A stretch of DNA of 64,000 nt from an uncultured Ectothiorhodospiraceae bacterium (GTDB lineage Bacteria; Pseudomonadota; Gammaproteobacteria; UBA6429; Thiohalophilaceae). A model generated the notes under the pieces. That model was given only the letters and a program-made list of their open reading frames with translations, was not told the DNA's origin and made no database searches. Shown here piece by piece: positions 50,306 through 59,390 of the stretch; the first letter of the stretch is position 1; every line of letters starts with the position of its first letter. Position numbers and translations under genes: made by a program. The stretch covers positions 1 through 64,000 of the forward strand of contig CAMYMU010000047.1 of assembly GCA_947259575.1 (NCBI GenBank), read 5' to 3'.

Positions 50306-52069
50306 ATGGAAACTCAAGTCATGTCAAAAAAAATAGATTACCCGAAAGGCGTAGTATTTAACGCTTATCCTGACAGTATTGGTCAGAATCTGGCTGATAT
50401 AGTCTCTATGCTAAAGAGACCGGAATTCGAAGATGTTTTTTCTTTGTTCTACATCCTGCCTACCATTTTTAATAGTGATCTGGATCGCGGTTTTTCTATC
50501 ATAGATTATGATCTCAATAGCGAGCTTGTGTCCCGGGAGGATCTGGAGCAACTGCATGAGCTTAATGTGATGTTTAAGTTTGATCTCGTGTTGAACCACC
50601 TGTCTGTGGGTTCTCCCCAGTTTCAGGATCTATTGAAGCGTGGGGACAAATCTAAATATAAGGACTTCTTTATTAATTGGAATGAATTTTGGGGTCCGCA
50701 TGGAGAGTTGAGCTCTGATGGTCATGTGATACCATTTGACGAACATCTAGATAAACTTTTTATGCGAAAACCCGGACTGCCGATATTGAAAGTACGCTTT
50801 CCGGATGGGACAGACAGGCCTTATTGGAATACATTTTATCAGGAAGTTATATACCATGAGGTTACTGCCCATGATCTCCTACATTCATTAGGCATCGAAG
50901 AACTGACCCACGATGATGCAGAACACATTTCAGCAATTTTGAATGATATATTAAATGCGAAGCGGGATCTGAGCGAGATAGATCTGGGTGATTTTTCCCA
51001 TCACAAGGATGATATTGTTACCCTTGTTGAGCAGAATCGTAGATACCTTGGGCAAATGGATTTAAACGCTCAATCACAAGAGGTCTGGGATTTTTACGAT
51101 GAAACGTTAAAGAAGCTGCGTGATCATGGTGGTAAGCTCGTCAGGCTTGATGCCTTTGCCTATTTACATAAGGAACCGGGTGAGGCCAATTTTTTCAATA
51201 AACCTGGCACCTGGGAGTATCTGGATAGACTCAAACAGATAGCCAATGAGTATGATTTGATTCTTCTACCTGAAATACATTCTGAGTATGGTAATGGGCT
51301 GCATGAGGAAGTGGCTGCCAAAGGATTTCCTATCTACGATTTCTTCTTTCCCGGCCTGGTTATTCATGCTCTGGAACGAGGTACAAACCGACATCTTCTA
51401 AAATGGATTGGCGAGATACTGGAAAAGAAGATCAAGACAATTAACATGCTTGGCTGTCACGATGGTATCCCTGTGCTTGATCTACGAGGTAAGGATGATA
51501 CCGGTAAGTCACGTGAAGGACTAATAATTGAAGAAGAAATTGACGCACTCGTCGATGAGATAATGGACAGGGGGGGTAGAGTTAAAAACCTGTATGGCCC
51601 GGATGGCAAGAAAATATCGTATTACCAGGTAAATGCGACCTTCTTTAGCGCACTGGGTGAAGACGAACGAAAGTTACGCCTTGCTCGGGCAATTCAAATG
51701 TTTATGCCGGGGATACCTCAAGTATGGTATCTGGATCTGTTTGCCGGCAAAAACGATTACGCAGCGGCGGACAAAGGTGGACCGGCCGGGCACAAGGAAA
51801 TCAATCGTACCACGTTGACCAATAGTGATATTGAACAAGGGCTTTCTCGAATTATTGTGCGAGACCAGCTGGAGCTTATTAGGCTACGCAACAAATCCCC
51901 CGCATTTGATGGTGAATTGGAGATCCACGATTCTGATGAGCATATCTTGGAACTAAGCTGGAGAAACAATGGTTGTGTGGCGACACTCTCTGCCGACTTG
52001 AAAGGGTACGGCTTTAGCGTTACCCATGAGGGTGAAGGATATGTTGAGTTTGTTACATTGTATCGATGA
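50306..52069 (+). CDS. GH13_18-type sucrose / glucosylglycerate phosphorylase-like protein
   Basis: A 587-residue alpha-amylase-superfamily enzyme. The catalytic triad is visible: nucleophile Asp282 in VRLDAFAY, acid/base Glu323 in LLPEIHSEYG, and Asp386 in LGCHDGIPVLDLRG, the pattern of sucrose phosphorylase and relatives. Substrate candidates are sucrose, sucrose-6'-phosphate, glucosylglycerol and glucosylglycerate. Residues about 183-258 form an acidic insertion that makes the protein longer than usual (about 490-500). AGAGG precedes the ATG. It is followed 44 bases later by a sucrose-phosphatase-like gene. Confidence 0.85.
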   Translation: METQVMSKKIDYPKGVVFNAYPDSIGQNLADIVSMLKRPEFEDVFSLFYILPTIFNSDLDRGFSIIDYDLNSELVSREDLEQLHELNVMFKFDLVLNHLSVGSPQFQDLLKRGDKSKYKDFFINWNEFWGPHGELSSDGHVIPFDEHLDKLFMRKPGLPILKVRFPDGTDRPYWNTFYQEVIYHEVTAHDLLHSLGIEELTHDDAEHISAILNDILNAKRDLSEIDLGDFSHHKDDIVTLVEQNRRYLGQMDLNAQSQEVWDFYDETLKKLRDHGGKLVRLDAFAYLHKEPGEANFFNKPGTWEYLDRLKQIANEYDLILLPEIHSEYGNGLHEEVAAKGFPIYDFFFPGLVIHALERGTNRHLLKWIGEILEKKIKTINMLGCHDGIPVLDLRGKDDTGKSREGLIIEEEIDALVDEIMDRGGRVKNLYGPDGKKISYYQVNATFFSALGEDERKLRLARAIQMFMPGIPQVWYLDLFAGKNDYAAADKGGPAGHKEINRTTLTNSDIEQGLSRIIVRDQLELIRLRNKSPAFDGELEIHDSDEHILELSWRNNGCVATLSADLKGYGFSVTHEGEGYVEFVTLYR

Positions 52070-52113
52070 TGGACAATTCAGCGCTGATGATGACTTTCCC
52101 AAGGAGTTAATTA

Positions 52114-52920
52114 ATGAAAATACTTGCTACAGATTTGGACAGAACTCTGTTGCCGAATGGCAGTTGGGAGAGTGATAGGGAAGCGATCAGTCTGTTTAAT
52201 AACCTGACAGAAAAACACGACGTGCTCGTTGTTTATGTAACAGGACGCAATCTGGCCCTTACCGAGAATGCGATAAAAGAATTTGGGGTCCGACACCCGA
52301 ATATTCTCTGCGGTGACGTCGGCACTTCGATTAGAAAATATGAGAATGGTGAGTGGCAGTTTGATGATGGTTGGGTTAATCATGTCAAGAAGGAGAGTCC
52401 ACGGTGGGATGCCATGGCGATAAGAGATGCCGTTGTCGGGATTGATGGTATGCGGGAACAGGAAAGTGAACATCAAAACCAGTTCAAGCAAAGTTATTAT
52501 GTTGAACATGAAAAAAATGTACAGGTGTTAAAAAGAGTTGATGAACGGGTAAAGGGAAAGTTTGATGAAGTCATCGTATACAGTTTTGATTCACAGGATG
52601 GCAAAGGGCTTCTTGATTTTTTGCCTGCTAGTGCGACAAAACAAACAGCCTTGGAGTTTGTGGTTGAAGAGTTCGGTGCTGCGAAAGAGGATGTTGTATT
52701 TTGCGGAGACAGCGGGAACGATATATTTCCTCTGACAGCAGGTTTCTGCGGTGTACTTGTAAAGAATGCCGATGACCAATTGGTAGATAATGTAAAAAAG
52801 GCAATGAATCATAATCCTGAATTGCAAGTATATTTCGCAAAAGGGGATTTCAAGGGTTTGAATGGATATTATACTAGCGGTGTAATTGAAGGGGCATATC
52901 ATTATGGGGTGTTTGATTAG
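52114..52920 (+). CDS. HAD-family sucrose-phosphatase-like protein
   Basis: A 268-residue HAD subfamily IIB phosphatase resembling sucrose-6-phosphate phosphatase. Motif I is LATDLDRTLLPNG (Asp7, Asp9), motif II lies in YVTGRNLAL near 46, and motif III/IV in CGDSGNDIFPL near 207-217. The cap domain resembles the SPP branch. AAGGAG seven bases before the ATG is ideal. With the neighbouring phosphorylase it suggests turnover of a sugar-phosphate or compatible solute, although the synthase is now a remnant. Confidence 0.82.
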   Translation: MKILATDLDRTLLPNGSWESDREAISLFNNLTEKHDVLVVYVTGRNLALTENAIKEFGVRHPNILCGDVGTSIRKYENGEWQFDDGWVNHVKKESPRWDAMAIRDAVVGIDGMREQESEHQNQFKQSYYVEHEKNVQVLKRVDERVKGKFDEVIVYSFDSQDGKGLLDFLPASATKQTALEFVVEEFGAAKEDVVFCGDSGNDIFPLTAGFCGVLVKNADDQLVDNVKKAMNHNPELQVYFAKGDFKGLNGYYTSGVIEGAYHYGVFD

Positions 52921-53022
52921 ATCAGCAGGCATCCTTTTCACCTGGTAAACCGGTACTAGAATGCAATACATGAGTTAATGGTTCGTATCCACAAGGTTAT
53001 AAATGCGACTTATACTATTTAA

Positions 53023-53038
53023 CATAATATATATTATG
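53023..53038. other. 16-bp AT-rich perfect palindrome
   Basis: CATAATATATATTATG reads the same on both strands. It lies in the 166-base gap between two convergent genes, so it is not an obvious promoter operator; it may be a bidirectional transcript end or chance in AT-rich sequence. Confidence 0.35.
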
Positions 53039-53086
53039 CGCATATCCGTTATTACAACTTTGCACAAATGTCACAATAATGTCTTC

Positions 53087-53515
53087 TTAAGGACGCCAAT
53101 ATTTATAGCCCTGCATTTGAAGGCGGATCACTTCAGGAGCGCCAGCAGGAACAAACTCGACCTCCAACGGAAATTCGTCTTCTTTAAGATTCCAGGCTCT
53201 CATACTGATCCGGCATGCTTTGAAAACAACGCCCCGATTAGCCAATTTAGTTAAAAGCTGTGATGTTTCTTTGTTGTTTGCTAACAAGGCTTGAATCCCA
53301 TTTTCATAGGCAACAACTTCTATTTTTAACTTCTTTTCACCGATATCGTTTAACACCTTATCAATTTGAAGAAAGGCACGTCGATGACCGTAGTTGTCAC
53401 CAGTACGTGTTAACTGCATAACAAACGGAACAGGATTATCTTCAGCCGCTATAAGTAAACCAGACGTAGATAAAATAATTGTCAGTGCGAGTAGTGTAAA
53501 AAGTTTAAGTTTCAT
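53087..53515 (-). CDS. Periplasmic DsrE-family protein
   Basis: A 142-residue DsrE/F-like protein with a signal peptide (about 23 residues, cleavage after LLIAA). The DsrE fold pattern is RRAFLQIDKVLNDIGEKKLKIEVVAYENGIQALL in pieces near 45-78, and a conserved cysteine, Cys101, lies in GVVFKACRISMRAW where cytoplasmic DsrE/TusD carry their sulfur-relay cysteine. This suggests persulfide carriage or sensing outside the cytoplasm. It overlaps the MFS gene by four bases and is the last gene of the PDO-MFS-DsrE operon. Confidence 0.82.
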   Translation of the reverse strand: MKLKLFTLLALTIILSTSGLLIAAEDNPVPFVMQLTRTGDNYGHRRAFLQIDKVLNDIGEKKLKIEVVAYENGIQALLANNKETSQLLTKLANRGVVFKACRISMRAWNLKEDEFPLEVEFVPAGAPEVIRLQMQGYKYWRP

Positions 53516-54819
53516 TCTAAACTTTGCCCCTCTTTAGGATTAAGTCTTGGATGGGTTTCCTCGGCAAACATAAGTACCAGGAGTCCCGAGACAAACATGG
53601 AAATAGTCACGAACCAGAATCCTGTGCTAATTAAACCAGAAAAATTGGAGACAAGCCCTAACAACAGCGCTCCAATACCATAACCCAGATCGCGCCAGAA
53701 TCGATAGATCCCGATGGCTGAACCACGCCAGGCAGGGTGAGCAATATCACCCACTGCGGCGCTGATATTTGGATACAGCAATGCCATACCAAAGCCAGTA
53801 ATTGCGGCCGAGATAGACCACCAAAGCAGTGTATCGCCCAATAAGGTCAACCCTACTCCGGCACCACAGACCCACATACCGATAATGATCGGCCATAGTC
53901 GTCCGACATGATCGGATAGCTTACCGGTTAAAAACTGTGAACCGCCCCAGACAAAGCCATAGATACCCACTACCCAGCCAATATTCGCCAAGCTAAGACC
54001 TTGCTGGTATAAAAACACCGGATAAAACACCCAAATTAAGGCATCGACAAATTTCTCAACCAGCCCCGCCTGGCTAAAGGCGAACATGCGTTTATCGCGC
54101 CATGACATCAGGGTAAATACTTCCCAGGTTGTCGGTTTGTTTGAGATATTAGTTGGAAAACGCGGTGTGGGTCCAGTTGCTGTGCCCGCTGCATGTTGAT
54201 CGGCTTCTGCCTGGGCCCATGGCAGTGTTTCCTTAATCCAAAACTGGGTTGTAACAATAGCAGCAACAACCGTAACTAAACCAAACCACATTAGCCCTTC
54301 ACGCGCACCCAGCCATTCTGATAAATAACCTGTAAGAATACCTGCAACTGCAACACCAAAATATCCAGAGAACTCATTTAACCCTATAGTAAAACCACGC
54401 TGTTCTGGGTGAGTAAGATCGAGTTTAGCTGTTTGAGTCATTGACCAGGTTAGCCCCTGATTAACACCCAACAGAACGGTTGCCATCACAATCCAGTTCC
54501 AACTAGGCGCATGCATAATCATTGGCGGAATGGGAATCGCGATTATCCAACCCAGCATCAAAACATGTTTGCGCCCTATTCTTTCTGATAAGCGTCCTGC
54601 AACAAAATTTAATGTACCTTTAACAAAACCAAATGCAACGACAAAGGCCATGAGCAACAAGAATGAACCTTTAGGAACACCAAACTCACTTTCAGCAAGC
54701 GCAGGGATCACTGTACGCATCATGCCCAGGGTTAGACCCACGAGTAAGACTTGCCACAATTGGTGGGCAAACTGATGCGCGTTTACGCGGATACCAAAAT
54801 GATATTCCTGTTCTTTCAT
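53512..54819 (-). CDS. MFS transporter in a persulfide operon
   Basis: A 435-residue inner-membrane carrier of the major facilitator superfamily with about twelve transmembrane segments. The loop 2-3 motif appears as AGRLSERIGRKHVLM near 74-88, repeated as TGKLSDHVGRLWPII in the second half. The substrate is unknown. Its placement between a persulfide dioxygenase and a DsrE-like protein suggests an oxidised sulfur compound or thiol, by inference. It starts 12 bases after the dioxygenase stop. Confidence 0.85.
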   Translation of the reverse strand: MKEQEYHFGIRVNAHQFAHQLWQVLLVGLTLGMMRTVIPALAESEFGVPKGSFLLLMAFVVAFGFVKGTLNFVAGRLSERIGRKHVLMLGWIIAIPIPPMIMHAPSWNWIVMATVLLGVNQGLTWSMTQTAKLDLTHPEQRGFTIGLNEFSGYFGVAVAGILTGYLSEWLGAREGLMWFGLVTVVAAIVTTQFWIKETLPWAQAEADQHAAGTATGPTPRFPTNISNKPTTWEVFTLMSWRDKRMFAFSQAGLVEKFVDALIWVFYPVFLYQQGLSLANIGWVVGIYGFVWGGSQFLTGKLSDHVGRLWPIIIGMWVCGAGVGLTLLGDTLLWWSISAAITGFGMALLYPNISAAVGDIAHPAWRGSAIGIYRFWRDLGYGIGALLLGLVSNFSGLISTGFWFVTISMFVSGLLVLMFAEETHPRLNPKEGQSLE

Positions 54820-54831
54820 TAAATCTTTCGC

Positions 54832-55560
54832 TTATGCTTTTATGTTTGCCGCAACGATTTTGTCCATCTCGGCTGGGCGTGGTGGAATTTCTTTAGTGAG
54901 CAGCTGCACAAACTCATCTTTATCAGTGACGCTTAGCATTGGGTTAAAGCGTTTTTCAAATCCCAAGGTGGAAACAGGCTTACCGGAAATACCGGCACCA
55001 CAAACACTACCTGCCTGGTGGGCTGGATAAATCTCTGTGGTATCCGGAAAGCTTAGTAATTTAGTATGCAGTGTATCGAATAACATTCCGGCCATTTCTT
55101 TTTCGCGACCTGCCAGGTCAGGCCGACCAATGCTACCAACAAATAGGGTGTCACCAGTTAGCAAAAACCAGGGTTCTTCACTACGACGATTATCGGACAC
55201 AGCTAGACTAATACTGTCCATGGTGTGACCAGGGGTGTAAATTACCCTCACCTTCACATTACCCACATCGATTACATCACCATCATTCAAGGGCTCAAAT
55301 TCGAACTCTGGGCTGGCATCCTTATATAAACAATATTTAGCGCCGAGACGCTCAGCCAGAGCGCGCCCACCCGAATAATGATCAGCATGCACGTGGGTTT
55401 CTAGTACATGGGTTATGGAGACGTTCTGAGCCTCGGCCTGCTCCACAAACCAGTCTTCATCGCCCGCGACAACATCAACGGCGATAGCCTTTCCTAGCGA
55501 GCCACATCCTAACAGATACGATAACGATGCCTCTTTTGTCGCTAACTGCTTGAAAAACAT
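54832..55560 (-). CDS. Persulfide dioxygenase-like metallo-beta-lactamase protein
   Basis: A 242-residue MBL-fold protein of the ETHE1/persulfide dioxygenase type, which oxidises glutathione persulfide to sulfite. Metal-binding THVHADHYSGG lies at 55-65 (His56, His58, Asp60, His61), and further motifs are TPGHTMDSIS near 118, LTGDTLFVGSIGRPDL near 143-158 and IYPAHQAGSVCGAG near 187-200. A single iron is expected. There is no rhodanese domain. GGAG lies seven bases before the ATG. It is the first gene of the operon and diverges from the ArsR regulator. Confidence 0.9.
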   Translation of the reverse strand: MFFKQLATKEASLSYLLGCGSLGKAIAVDVVAGDEDWFVEQAEAQNVSITHVLETHVHADHYSGGRALAERLGAKYCLYKDASPEFEFEPLNDGDVIDVGNVKVRVIYTPGHTMDSISLAVSDNRRSEEPWFLLTGDTLFVGSIGRPDLAGREKEMAGMLFDTLHTKLLSFPDTTEIYPAHQAGSVCGAGISGKPVSTLGFEKRFNPMLSVTDKDEFVQLLTKEIPPRPAEMDKIVAANIKA

Positions 55561-55610
55561 AGTTTATCTCCTATATTTGGCTGTTGACATTAGTCGCAAT
55601 TCAGCTCATT

Positions 55611-55630
55611 ATATGCGTAGATACTCATAT
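55611..55630. promoter_or_regulatory. Imperfect palindrome in the PDO-arsR divergent region, operator candidate
   Basis: ATATG (55611-55615) and CATAT (55626-55630) flank a ten-base spacer, in the 92-base gap between the dioxygenase and the regulator. A second pairing, TATGCG (55612-55617) with CGCATA (55640-55645), shares the same left arm. Either could be the binding site of the ArsR protein controlling both directions. Confidence 0.5.
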
Positions 55631-55652
55631 GAACAAGTGCGCATACGATTAA

Positions 55653-55970
55653 ATGAAGACTAACGAATTACCAATAGAACAGCTATCCAGGATATTGAAG
55701 ATACTAAGTGAGCCTAACCGCCTTCGAATTCTGTGCAGTATGGGGCTAGAGTGTGTACCCGTATCAGCCATCATTGCTAAAACTGGGCTTTCGCAGACGA
55801 ACGTTTCGTTTCACCTGCGTGTTATGCGAGAGGCAGGTATCGTTAAAGGTGAAAAGAACGGTGCCTTTGTTTTTTACTGCCTATACGACTACTCCATTAT
55901 TGATTTGCTAAAGAATCTCGCAGACTGGGGTAACTCAAACAAGCAGCTTGTCGATAAAGCGCAAGCCTGA
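55653..55970 (+). CDS. ArsR-family regulator, candidate persulfide sensor
   Basis: A 105-residue winged-helix repressor. Family features are SEPNRLRILCSMGL near 19-32, the recognition helix KTGLSQTNVSFHLRVMREAGIV near 43-64 (in pieces), and the wing GEKNGAFVFYCLYDY near 66-80. Cysteines are Cys28, Cys34 and Cys76. In the BigR/SqrR persulfide sensors one regulatory cysteine sits in the equivalent RLxILC position, but the second, near the C-terminus, has no counterpart here. Divergent from the PDO-MFS-DsrE operon. Confidence 0.85.
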   Translation: MKTNELPIEQLSRILKILSEPNRLRILCSMGLECVPVSAIIAKTGLSQTNVSFHLRVMREAGIVKGEKNGAFVFYCLYDYSIIDLLKNLADWGNSNKQLVDKAQA

Positions 55971-56066
55971 ATATACACCGTTAATAACCACCCTCCTCCA
56001 TTCAGAATCTAATTGTGCTACTTTAAACACCCATAATAATTAATAATCCAAAATCAAGGATCTAGT

Positions 56067-56906
56067 GTGAGAACGGCTGTCAGATATAAATTAATTTTAG
56101 TTTGTTTAATACTTTCTATTTCACCTATAAGTCACGCCAAAGACGACACCACGAAAACTAAATGGGAACTGGGTATCGGTCTCGGTGTGCTGAGTCTGCC
56201 TCACTATCGTGGCTCCGATCAACGCGATGAATATTTTGCCCCCGTCCCCTATGTCCGTTTTCGAGGTGAGAAACTAAAAGTCGATCGCGAAGGGGGGCGT
56301 TATTACTTTATTAACGGCGAAACATTTAAACTCGATGTAAGTGCAGCATTTGCATTACCTGTAGATAGTGATGACAATCGTAGCCGTCAGGGTATGCCTG
56401 ATCTTGACGCTATTCTGGAGATCGGACCTCGAATGCAGTGGTTTTTATGGGAAAGTGAGGATCGGCGTTTGCGCTTTCGTGCCACAGCACCGGTACGCCT
56501 TGCCGTAAATTTATCTGATGCCGGTAACGAAGGTTGGTTTTTTGCTCCCTACTTACAGTTGCGTTATTACTCGACTATGGAAACGGCTTTTTCTGTTGGG
56601 CCCATGTGGGCATCTGAGAAGTTCCATGACTATTACTACCAGGTCGACAATCAATACGCGACTGTGGGCAGACCAGCCTATGATGCACAAGCAGGATACA
56701 GCGGCTTTCGCTTTACCTTAACCAACAGCCAGCGTATTAGTAAACACTATTGGTGGGGTGGCTTTATACGCTATGACTTGTTATCAGGCGCGACATTTGA
56801 AGACAGCCCGCTGATTAAACAAAAAGATGCGCTTATGTTAGGTTTTGCCATATCTTACATCTTTAATCCGGTTAAAGAATACTACACAGACCCCTATCGC
56901 GAATAA
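56067..56906 (+). CDS. MipA/OmpV-family outer-membrane protein
   Basis: A 279-residue beta-barrel precursor. A signal peptide covers about 24 residues (cleavage after SPISHA). MipA-family markers are WELGIGLGVLSLPHYRGSDQ near 33-52, FAPVPYVRFRGEKLKVDREGG in pieces near 57-77, and a C-terminal aromatic strand GFAISYIFNPV near 262. MipA scaffolds murein enzymes in E. coli; OmpV has porin-like roles. The start is GTG at 56067. Confidence 0.85.
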   Translation: MRTAVRYKLILVCLILSISPISHAKDDTTKTKWELGIGLGVLSLPHYRGSDQRDEYFAPVPYVRFRGEKLKVDREGGRYYFINGETFKLDVSAAFALPVDSDDNRSRQGMPDLDAILEIGPRMQWFLWESEDRRLRFRATAPVRLAVNLSDAGNEGWFFAPYLQLRYYSTMETAFSVGPMWASEKFHDYYYQVDNQYATVGRPAYDAQAGYSGFRFTLTNSQRISKHYWWGGFIRYDLLSGATFEDSPLIKQKDALMLGFAISYIFNPVKEYYTDPYRE

Positions 56907-57174
56907 GCCTTTACTAGCTGGATTATGAGTAGATTTTATTTGCGCTAGATCAACTATTATTTAAATATTTATTCTTAATAAATTCAGCTAATCAAACGTT
57001 GGCATTCTACTTCAACTGATTTTTCTATCTATCTGAATAAGTTCATGTTTCAATTTCGAACACAAAGTACGAAATATACGCAATTATTGCGAATAAATTT
57101 TTTTAATTAGCGATGATTTCCTAAACGTTTACTCTTTTATGTAAAGAAAGATAATGTTGAATGAAGGAAATGAC

Positions 57175-57495
57175 ATGGCAACCGAATTAGATCCCATTAT
57201 CAATAGCTGGTATCGCGATAAAGAGAGTGGACGTGTATATGAAGTTGTCGCCATCGATGAGTATGGCGGAACAGTAGAAATCCAGTACTTTGAAAGCGAA
57301 CTGGAAGAGATGGACATCGATAACTGGTATGAACAAAAGTTAGAAACTATCGCCGCACCAGAGGATTGGTCAGGACCTTATGATGATTTGGTTCCCGACG
57401 ATTTTGGTGACACGGAAGAGCCCATGCACCCAGAGACATGGGCAAGTCCGCTTGATGATATTGACGGTGAAGCTGCATTTGAATACGGCGACTAG
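57175..57495 (+). CDS. DUF6763-family protein
   Basis: A 106-residue acidic soluble protein. The ATG at 57175 is preferred because GAAGG lies seven bases upstream; an ATG at 57154 would add seven residues. The pattern INSWYRDKESGRVYEVVAIDE near 9-29, GGTVEIQYFESELEEMD near 31-47 and APEDWSGPYDDL near 61-72 matches a family known from gammaproteobacteria such as Chromatiales (as I recall). Function unknown. Confidence 0.75.
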   Translation: MATELDPIINSWYRDKESGRVYEVVAIDEYGGTVEIQYFESELEEMDIDNWYEQKLETIAAPEDWSGPYDDLVPDDFGDTEEPMHPETWASPLDDIDGEAAFEYGD

Positions 57496-57574
57496 CGACC
57501 ACCTCTAGTTCTTAACAATCCAGCAAGTCGATCCCCTACTTCTGCGGGCTATCATAGTAGACATGCAGTAATTT

Positions 57575-59389
57575 TTAATGCGAATCAGGTACCACACCGG
57601 TTTGCGGCATGTCTGCAAGGCCTGTTTCGCGGGCATGTTCTTCAAAACCTTTATTACGCCAGAAAAATGCGCCGGGCATGGTTGTTGGTATGACTAATAC
57701 ATAAAACAGGGCTCGACCAATCAACGCTGCAGTCATAATTAAGGCTAAGGACAACACACCAAGGGCCAGGAAGGCTTCATGCGTTGCACCTAACAGATAA
57801 ATAGCGCTAACAACTGAAATGCTGGCCAGGAGTGCGATATTTCGTAACCAGTAGCTTTTTCCATATTTGGTAGTTTGTTCGAAATGTGAAAGCGCACCTT
57901 CGTGCTGTGCAGATTTCATATCACGCGCATGCGTAACTAACCCAATCAATTCTATAGCCAGACCTGCAATCACGATTAAACTGGTAATTTCAATCAACGC
58001 TGCAGACGCTGACACACCATTACTAATCACACCAACGGTAACAACCAGGATACCGCCCAGACTCAATGTTGTACCAATAAAGCTTGATGCGGTTTGCCAG
58101 TGATCCCAATAAGGCCTGGCCGGGATGCGGTACAACTTGTACATGTAATATGTACCGATAACACTGCCCAGGACTGCTACCACGGCTGAGGCATTCATCA
58201 TGAATGTCGCAAAACTGTTTTCGAATAAACTAAAAAAACCGTAGCCTGACAGGCCTGCAAAAAACATTGAGACACCAGCGATTTCTCGACTGACCGGCGA
58301 ATAGCGCAAATTATTAAAACCTCTATAAAATCTGTGAGGCCGGCCAAGGTGTAGATTCAGCTTCAACAGACCAAAACTCATTAAAATAAAGGTTACGATT
58401 AGTAGTGGCCATTTTGCTGTAGTTGTTAGCACTGATAAAGCTTCCACGCCTAGATACTGACTACACAGTAATAGTAAAAATGCACCCATTACCGTCTGTG
58501 CACTCAAGGTAAAGGCGATGTGTGCATTTTCGTGTGATGACAGTAATTTTTTAAGATTCCAGCTCTTTTTAGTATTTGCACGATTCTCATTAATAACAGG
58601 GACATAGGCATCTTTGTTATCATTTAATCGATATTTAACATCGATTGAATCTGTGCGCGACATCTCCTTCGGCAACGTCTTCGTTTGCTGGAAGCGAATA
58701 TTCGGATGTGAAATCTCTGGTGTTGGAAATCCTGGAATCTGGGTCTTAAGTTGTTCACGATTCTCTGGTGTTGTTTCGGTTACACCAAAATCCAGCGCAC
58801 CGGCTAAACAAGCGGAAGCACACGCAGGTTTCAAACCAACTTCCAGGCGATCAACGCACATATTACATTTATGCACGTGTCCTTTTTCGGTATCGAGTTG
58901 TGGCGCATTGTAGGGGCAAACCCATGTGCAATAACCACAACCAAAACATATATCAGGATCTTGAAGAACTGCACCATATTCGGCGTACTTTGTATACGCA
59001 CGTGTCGGACAGCCTTTAAGACAAACAGGGTCGTCACAGTGGTTACATGCCATCGATATATTTAAGCGGGTATAATTAGGAAAAGTTCCACCTTCAACAT
59101 ACCCCACCGATCGATAAGCCAGATATGGCGGTAAATCATTTTTCTCACTGCAAGCCGATTCACATGCATGACAAGAAATACAATTATCTGCATTAAAATA
59201 AAAACCGTGCTGCTTATAACGATTCGGGTTTTCACCAACTCCTGCATCATTATTAATATTTAAGCTTTCGCCTAAAAGGGCATTATCCTGTGCAGCCAGA
59301 TCAATTTTCTCACCATATCGATTGCGCTCAGGTGCTGCTGTGTCAGGAAGAAATGCGTATTTTGGTTCGTCGTCTCTTATTTTGTACAT
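57575..59389 (-). CDS. Fused DmsB-DmsC-like iron-sulfur/membrane protein of the nitrate reductase operon
   Basis: A 604-residue protein uniting two subunits that are usually separate. Residues 60-200 hold four [4Fe-4S] ligand groups: Cys70/73/76/80, Cys115/118/123/127, Cys148/151/154/158 and Cys175/178/190/194. Residues from about 290 to 585 carry eight or so transmembrane segments of the DmsC/NrfD-like type, which bind quinol. The start at 59389 is one base after the nasA stop; an earlier in-frame start overlaps nasA. It could pass quinol electrons to NasA. Last gene of the operon. Confidence 0.85.
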   Translation of the reverse strand: MYKIRDDEPKYAFLPDTAAPERNRYGEKIDLAAQDNALLGESLNINNDAGVGENPNRYKQHGFYFNADNCISCHACESACSEKNDLPPYLAYRSVGYVEGGTFPNYTRLNISMACNHCDDPVCLKGCPTRAYTKYAEYGAVLQDPDICFGCGYCTWVCPYNAPQLDTEKGHVHKCNMCVDRLEVGLKPACASACLAGALDFGVTETTPENREQLKTQIPGFPTPEISHPNIRFQQTKTLPKEMSRTDSIDVKYRLNDNKDAYVPVINENRANTKKSWNLKKLLSSHENAHIAFTLSAQTVMGAFLLLLCSQYLGVEALSVLTTTAKWPLLIVTFILMSFGLLKLNLHLGRPHRFYRGFNNLRYSPVSREIAGVSMFFAGLSGYGFFSLFENSFATFMMNASAVVAVLGSVIGTYYMYKLYRIPARPYWDHWQTASSFIGTTLSLGGILVVTVGVISNGVSASAALIEITSLIVIAGLAIELIGLVTHARDMKSAQHEGALSHFEQTTKYGKSYWLRNIALLASISVVSAIYLLGATHEAFLALGVLSLALIMTAALIGRALFYVLVIPTTMPGAFFWRNKGFEEHARETGLADMPQTGVVPDSH

Positions 59390-59390
59390 A

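Noticed and set aside
53003-53254. 83-codon plus-strand ORF over the DsrE-like gene end
   Set aside because: It is antisense to a gene with a signal peptide and the DsrE fold; no supporting start signal.
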